Shown here: positions 59,992-64,000 of the stretch, in pieces
Numbering within the stretch: position 1 is the stretch's first letter
Layout of the letters: each line of letters opens with the position of its first letter
Source: Ehretia macrophylla
Lineage: Eukaryota > Streptophyta > Magnoliopsida > Boraginales > Ehretiaceae
Assembly (NCBI GenBank): GCA_037974665.1
Contig: CM075778.1
Coordinates: 10,591,001 to 10,655,000 of the forward strand
Length of the DNA: 64,000 nt
Reading direction: 5' to 3'
The notes under the pieces: model-generated
What the model was told of the DNA's origin: nothing
The model's database searches: none
What the model saw: the letters and a program-made list of their open reading frames with translations, nothing else
Made by a program: the position numbers and the translations under genes

Positions 59992-60604
59992 GTCAAGGAT
60001 GGTGCTAGCTGGATGATCTTTGGTCGATCATGTTTTTCTTGTATGTGAATAATAATTTATGACTTGAGTAATGGTTATTTTATGTGGCCGGCTTGACTCA
60101 ACTCTCAAGTTATAAATTATCATTCATATGTATACAACAACGGTTGAAGCGGACATTTAGAAATGACAGCATTTGAAAATATATTTTAACTTAATGGACC
60201 AAAGATTTAAAATCCATCTAGTACCATCCTTGCCGTATCCCACCCTACGTCACCTAAAAATTAATTGCATATTCAAGAAATTACCAGTTGAAAGAAAAGC
60301 AACCAAGATCATATAATATTGCAAGTTGGCGATTCATGAAATAGTTCATCGACATATATAATTAAAAAAATTAGTTGAAAGAAATTTAAAAAGTTGATTC
60401 TTAACGTTAAAGTTCTTTCGAGCTTTTGCCATATTCCATGTTTAAAATCACTTCGAAATTTTATATTAGGATGATCCTCCGTTTTCCATTTCATGTTTTT
60501 GCATTAAGACGAAGGGAAAATGGCATATTTAGTTCCAATTGTTAACTTAAATTTAGATTCTCGATTTTTGAAGTTAATGAATCTTAACTATTGTCATTTT
60601 CCAT

Positions 60605-61343
60605 TATCGAATGGAGATGTGTGTGTAGAAGAAGCAGTATATTGATAAATAAAGTTTTTCCGAAATCAAAAGAGTGGTTAGGTTGAAAAAATAAAGGATT
60701 TCTAACCATCTTATTATCCTATAACATAGACTAATGAAACGGAAAAAAGAGAGGATAAAGAATCTGTTGATAAGTTTATCTGTTTTCGAGGTATCTATTA
60801 TTATATAATACCTTGTTTTAACTGTATCGTACTATGTATCATTTCATCAAAATCTTTTACTTTTGGTTCAAATCGCGAATTTCAAATGGAAGAAATTCAA
60901 AGATATTTACAGCTAGATAGATCTCAACAACACGACTGCCTATATCCACTTATCTTTCAGAAGTATATTTATGCACTTGCTCATAATCATGGTTTAAATA
61001 GATCGATTTTGTTAGAAAATCTAGGTTATGACAATAAATCCAGTTTACTAATTGTGAAACGTTTAATTACTTGAATGTATCAACAAAATGATTTTTTTTT
61101 TATTTTTGTTAATGATTCGAACCAAAATAAATTTTTTGGGCACAACAAGAATTTGTATTCTCAAATGATATCAGAGGGATTTGCATTTATTGTCGAAATG
61201 TCATTTTCTTTATGATTAATATATTCTCTAGAAGGGAAAGAGATATTCAAATCTCATAATTTTCGGTCAATTCATTCAATATTTCTTTTTTTAGAGGACA
61301 ACTTTTCACATTTAAATTGCCTCGTTCATCCGGAAATCTTGGT
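60605..61343 (+). pseudogene. matK: Nuclear plastid DNA: trnK intron and 5' matK
   Basis: From about 60,605 the sequence matches the plastid trnK-UUU intron upstream of matK (GAAGAAGCAGTATATTGATA, ACGGAAAAAAGAGAGG). The matK start codon is at 60,886, followed by [34 protein letters not shown] and [17 protein letters not shown] stop (TGA where CGA is expected) falls at 61,072. The plastid-like sequence continues with [26 protein letters not shown] and RSIHSIF to about 61,343, with small length changes. matK encodes a group II intron maturase of about 500 residues; only about the first 150 codons are here. Stops and indels show that it has been in the nucleus for some time. Confidence 0.93.
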
Positions 61344-62048
61344 TTCGTCTCTATTATTTAAAATTTCTCAATTTCGTCTCTAGCTAATGTTTTCAAGAAA
61401 AATTTCAATTACGTCTCTATTATTTAAAATTTTTTAATTTCGTTTCTATTATTTTTTTAAAATTTCAAATTCGTTCTTTGTTTAAAATTTTTCAATTTAG
61501 CCTTATTGATCAATAAGGGACGAGATTTTTCTTGAATCAGTAGAATAAACAATTCTTGCCACTACTAAGGACTAAACTGTTTGGATGGTAGTAATATTCA
61601 TGCATTCGCTTTTGAAATTAGCTACATTTTTTTTTTCTTTTTTTTTTTTTTCTGTATGCAAGAAAATTATGACCGTTAGGCATTTTATGTGATGTTATGG
61701 TTCTCGCCCTGCGTGTGAGAAGTCAATCGATTTTACGCAAATGTAACACCAATGTATTTGATGTAATATTGATTCAAATCTCCATTTATAATTCCAAAAA
61801 AAACAAAAAAAAAGTTATGTAAAAAAGTTGTATGCGACTTTCTTTCTCCTACAAAATATTCTGGAACACGCAAGAAATTAGTACTCATCCAATTTTATTT
61901 GCATTATTCACCGAATAAACAAAAGAAGTAGACTTTCTTCCCATTGGATTTGCGAGCAATATCAAATGCTTGGTTGAGTTATAAATGGAAAGGTCTCTGC
62001 TCTTCAACTCGCTCAACTCCCAACACTTTGAACTACCATTTCACGAAA
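61344..62048. promoter_or_regulatory. P450 upstream region with TATA-like box
   Basis: Up to about 61,520 the sequence is a degenerate repeat of TTTCGTCTCTATTATTTAAA-like phrases, of the same style as plant MITE remnants. The rest is AT-rich. A TTATAAATG at 61,979 lies 70 bases before the P450 start codon and is a plausible TATA box, giving a leader of about 35-40 bases. Confidence 0.4.
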
Positions 62049-64000
62049 ATGGAGGGTCAAACTTGGACTGCATATGCAGCAGCATGGCTTGCAACAATGG
62101 CGGCTATCTTTTTGCTTTCAAGTTATCTTCGCCAAAGAAATCTCAAATTCCCACCTGGTCCAAAACCATGGCCTATAATTGGAAACTTGAACCTGATCGG
62201 TTCTCTCCCTCACCGGTCGACTCACCAACTCTCTCTTAAATATGGCCCATTAATGCAACTTCGTTTTGGCTCCTTTCCTGTTGTTGTTGCCTCCTCTAAA
62301 GATATGGCGGCCATTATCCTTAAGACCATGGATCTCACATTTGCTTCCAGGCCTAAAACTGCCGCAGGCAAATATACCACTTACAACTATTCTGATATCA
62401 CATGGTCCCCTTACGGACCTTATTTTCGTCAGGCACGTAAGTTGTGCCAAGTGGAGTTGTTTAGCCCCCGAAGACTCGAATCTTATGAGTACATACGGGT
62501 AGAAGAGATAAATTCACTTCTCAAAGAGCTGTGCAAATCATCAGGCAAGACTATTAAGTTGAAAGATTACACTTTAACTGTTAGTTTGAATGTGATTAGT
62601 AGGATGGTTTTGGGGAAGAGATATTTGGACGATTCTGATCAAAACAGTATTGTGTCTTCGGACGAGTTCAAGAAAATGTTGGACGAATTGTTCTTCTTGA
62701 ATGGTGTGATGAACATTGGAGATTCAATTCCATGGCTCGATTTCTTGGACTTGCAAGGCTATATTAAGAGGATGAAAGCTTTAAGTATGAAGTTCGATCG
62801 GTTTTTAGAGCACGTACTTGATGAGCATGATGCTAGGAGGAAGGCCCAAGACAATAATTATGTGGCCAAGGATATGGTTGATGTTCTTTTGCAGCTTGCA
62901 GATGATCCTAATCTTGATGTGAAGCTGGAGAGGCATGGAGTTAAAGCATTCACTCAGGTATGGAATTATCATTCATATGCGTTCTATGTGCTTAACATGT
63001 TTAAACGTTTAAATATATAGAAAGCGATTTACATGAAGTAATGAATAACAAGTTCATTTAGACTTTCTTTCCTTCAATTTCTGTGTGTTTGTGTTGGAGG
63101 TTTGGGATTGTTAAGGTGTAAAATTGGTTTTGTCCGACTTCAATACTAAGAAATGGAACAACGGGTTAATGCCCCGTGAGTCATCTATGACCATCAAATC
63201 AGTATTTTAATCCGAACGCTAATAACAAAACAATACAATATAGTTATTTTTAGTAAATTGTAACTGTTCATATACTGTTTATACTAATTAGTGGTTAGGA
63301 AATCTCTTTGGGATTTATGGTGAATCTCATAAATCTAAGATATCACTCTCATTATGCCACGTCACTGGGGAGAGCACTCTGTGGTGCTCGGGCACAAAGG
63401 GTCACTTAGGTAATTTCACCCTTATTAGGGGGGTCAGGCTTTGATTGGAGGAAGTCAGTACGTTTGCATCAGCATAGATAAATTGCACGTTTTTCATTTC
63501 ATTTTCTTTTTTTATTTATTTATCATAGTAACGTATTGAGGCATCTAATTGAGCGTCAAAGGGTAGGATTATTTCAACACAATTTCTAAAAATGCTAAGT
63601 CTTTCTCTGCCGCTTGCAATTTTAGGACCTTCTTGCTGGTGGGACAGAGAGTTCAACGACAACCATTGAATGGGCAATATCAGAACTTCTAAAGAATCCC
63701 AGGATGTTCGAGAAGGCAAATGAAGAGCTTGACCGTATTATCGGCAAGAACAGATGGGTAGAGGAGAAGGACATAAAAGATCTTCCTTATTTGCAGGCTA
63801 TTGTTAAAGAGACAATGAGAATGCACCCTGTGGCACCAATGTTAACTCCAAGAGTTGCTCGTGAAGATTGTCAAGTCGCTGGTTATGATGTACGGAAAGG
63901 GACTCGTGTGCTAGTGAATACATGGACTATTGGGAGAGACCCTAAATTGTGGGATCAGCCTAATGAATTTTTCCCAGATAGATTCATTGGAAAAGCAATT
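62049..64000 (+). CDS. CYP92: Cytochrome P450, CYP92-like, 3' end outside window
   Basis: This is an ER-anchored plant A-type P450 that oxidises small molecules with electrons from P450 reductase. Exon 1 is 62,049-62,957 (303 codons), the phase-0 intron 62,958-63,625, and exon 2 63,626 to beyond 64,000 (125 codons seen). MEGQTWTAYAAAWLA starts a hydrophobic membrane anchor, followed by the proline hinge PPGPKPWPIIGN (35-46). Later motifs are WSPYGPYFRQARK (C-helix WxxxR), the I-helix oxygen-binding AGGTESS (307-313), ExxR as ETMR (365-368) and PDRF (420-423). The heme-cysteine region lies past the window end. Overall the sequence fits CYP92, which includes CYP92C homoterpene (TMTT) synthases and CYP92A enzymes; the substrate cannot be told. 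The start at 62,049 is chosen because it gives the family N-terminus; an upstream in-frame ATG at 61,944 would add 35 unlikely residues. Confidence 0.92.

Larger units (their letters stand above)
59107..60507. repeat. Large foldback (inverted repeat) element with insertions
   Basis: The left arm (59,107 to about 60,035) and right arm (about 60,190-60,507, complemented) share the same order: AAAAACATGAAATG, GGAGGATCATC, ACATGGAATATG, GAAAGAACTTTAACGTT, GATGAACTATTTCATGAATC, AACTTGCAATATTATATGA, CAAGGATGGT. The left arm is longer because two elements sit in it (59,153-59,564 and 59,793-59,991). A loop of about 155 bases separates the arms. Identity is high enough for a long hairpin transcript. 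Confidence 0.8.

Noticed and set aside
1-64000. CRISPR arrays, bacterial-type operons, rRNA or intact tRNA genes
   Set aside because: Nothing of this kind is visible; the window is plant nuclear DNA.

Overview
This window is nuclear DNA of a flowering plant, most likely a eudicot. The evidence is intron-containing plant genes (a receptor-like cytoplasmic kinase and a CYP92-type cytochrome P450), a nuclear copy of plastid trnK-intron/matK DNA, and a dense plant-type transposon load (CACTA, PIF/Harbinger, chromovirus LTR elements, LINE, SINE, MITEs). I cannot name the species. The left two thirds (1-44,200) are nested transposons; the right third (44,200-64,000) is AT-rich gene space with two host genes.

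Left block. An LTR (1-3600) lies in the 5' side of a CACTA element (about 3601-22,097). That element carries a TNP2-type transposase gene (3750-16,637) and a TnpA/PttA-like gene (19,541-21,250), both decayed. A minus-strand LTR element without recognisable coding sequence (4998-15,094) sits in the TNP2 gene, and a solo LTR (7946-10,357, target duplication ATGCG) sits inside that element. Then come a tRNA-derived SINE (22,715-22,849) and a minus-strand PIF/Harbinger element: a Myb/SANT-like gene at 24,064-25,085 and a transposase split between 25,486-25,824 and 38,081-38,699. The split was made by a Tekay/Del-type chromovirus (25,830-38,075, target duplication TATAG), which itself holds pieces of other Gypsy elements. 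Beyond it are a one-exon MAP-kinase fragment (39,025-39,117) and a 5'-truncated LINE (40,402 to about 44,215) cut by another solo LTR (41,456-43,731, duplication AAATG).

Right block. Three MITEs (one nested in another) precede a complete five-exon kinase gene of RLCK subfamily VII (48,736-51,365), which has MITE-like DNA in its second intron. Downstream lie a Copia remnant, a CACTA left end (54,679) interrupted by a solo LTR (55,298-57,808, duplication GTTTG), a large foldback structure (59,107-60,507) with a MITE and a LINE tail inserted in one arm, a plastid-derived insertion (about 60,605-61,343), and the first 428 codons of a CYP92-like P450 that runs off the right edge.

The clearest host functions are immune-type kinase signalling (RLCK VII) and specialised metabolism (CYP92). 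Nothing in the sequence links the two genes functionally. The most general structural signal is that seven LTRs of at least three families share one internal layout: a splice-donor-like site, a GC-rich island, and a conserved block ending in a splice-acceptor-like TTTCAG|G.
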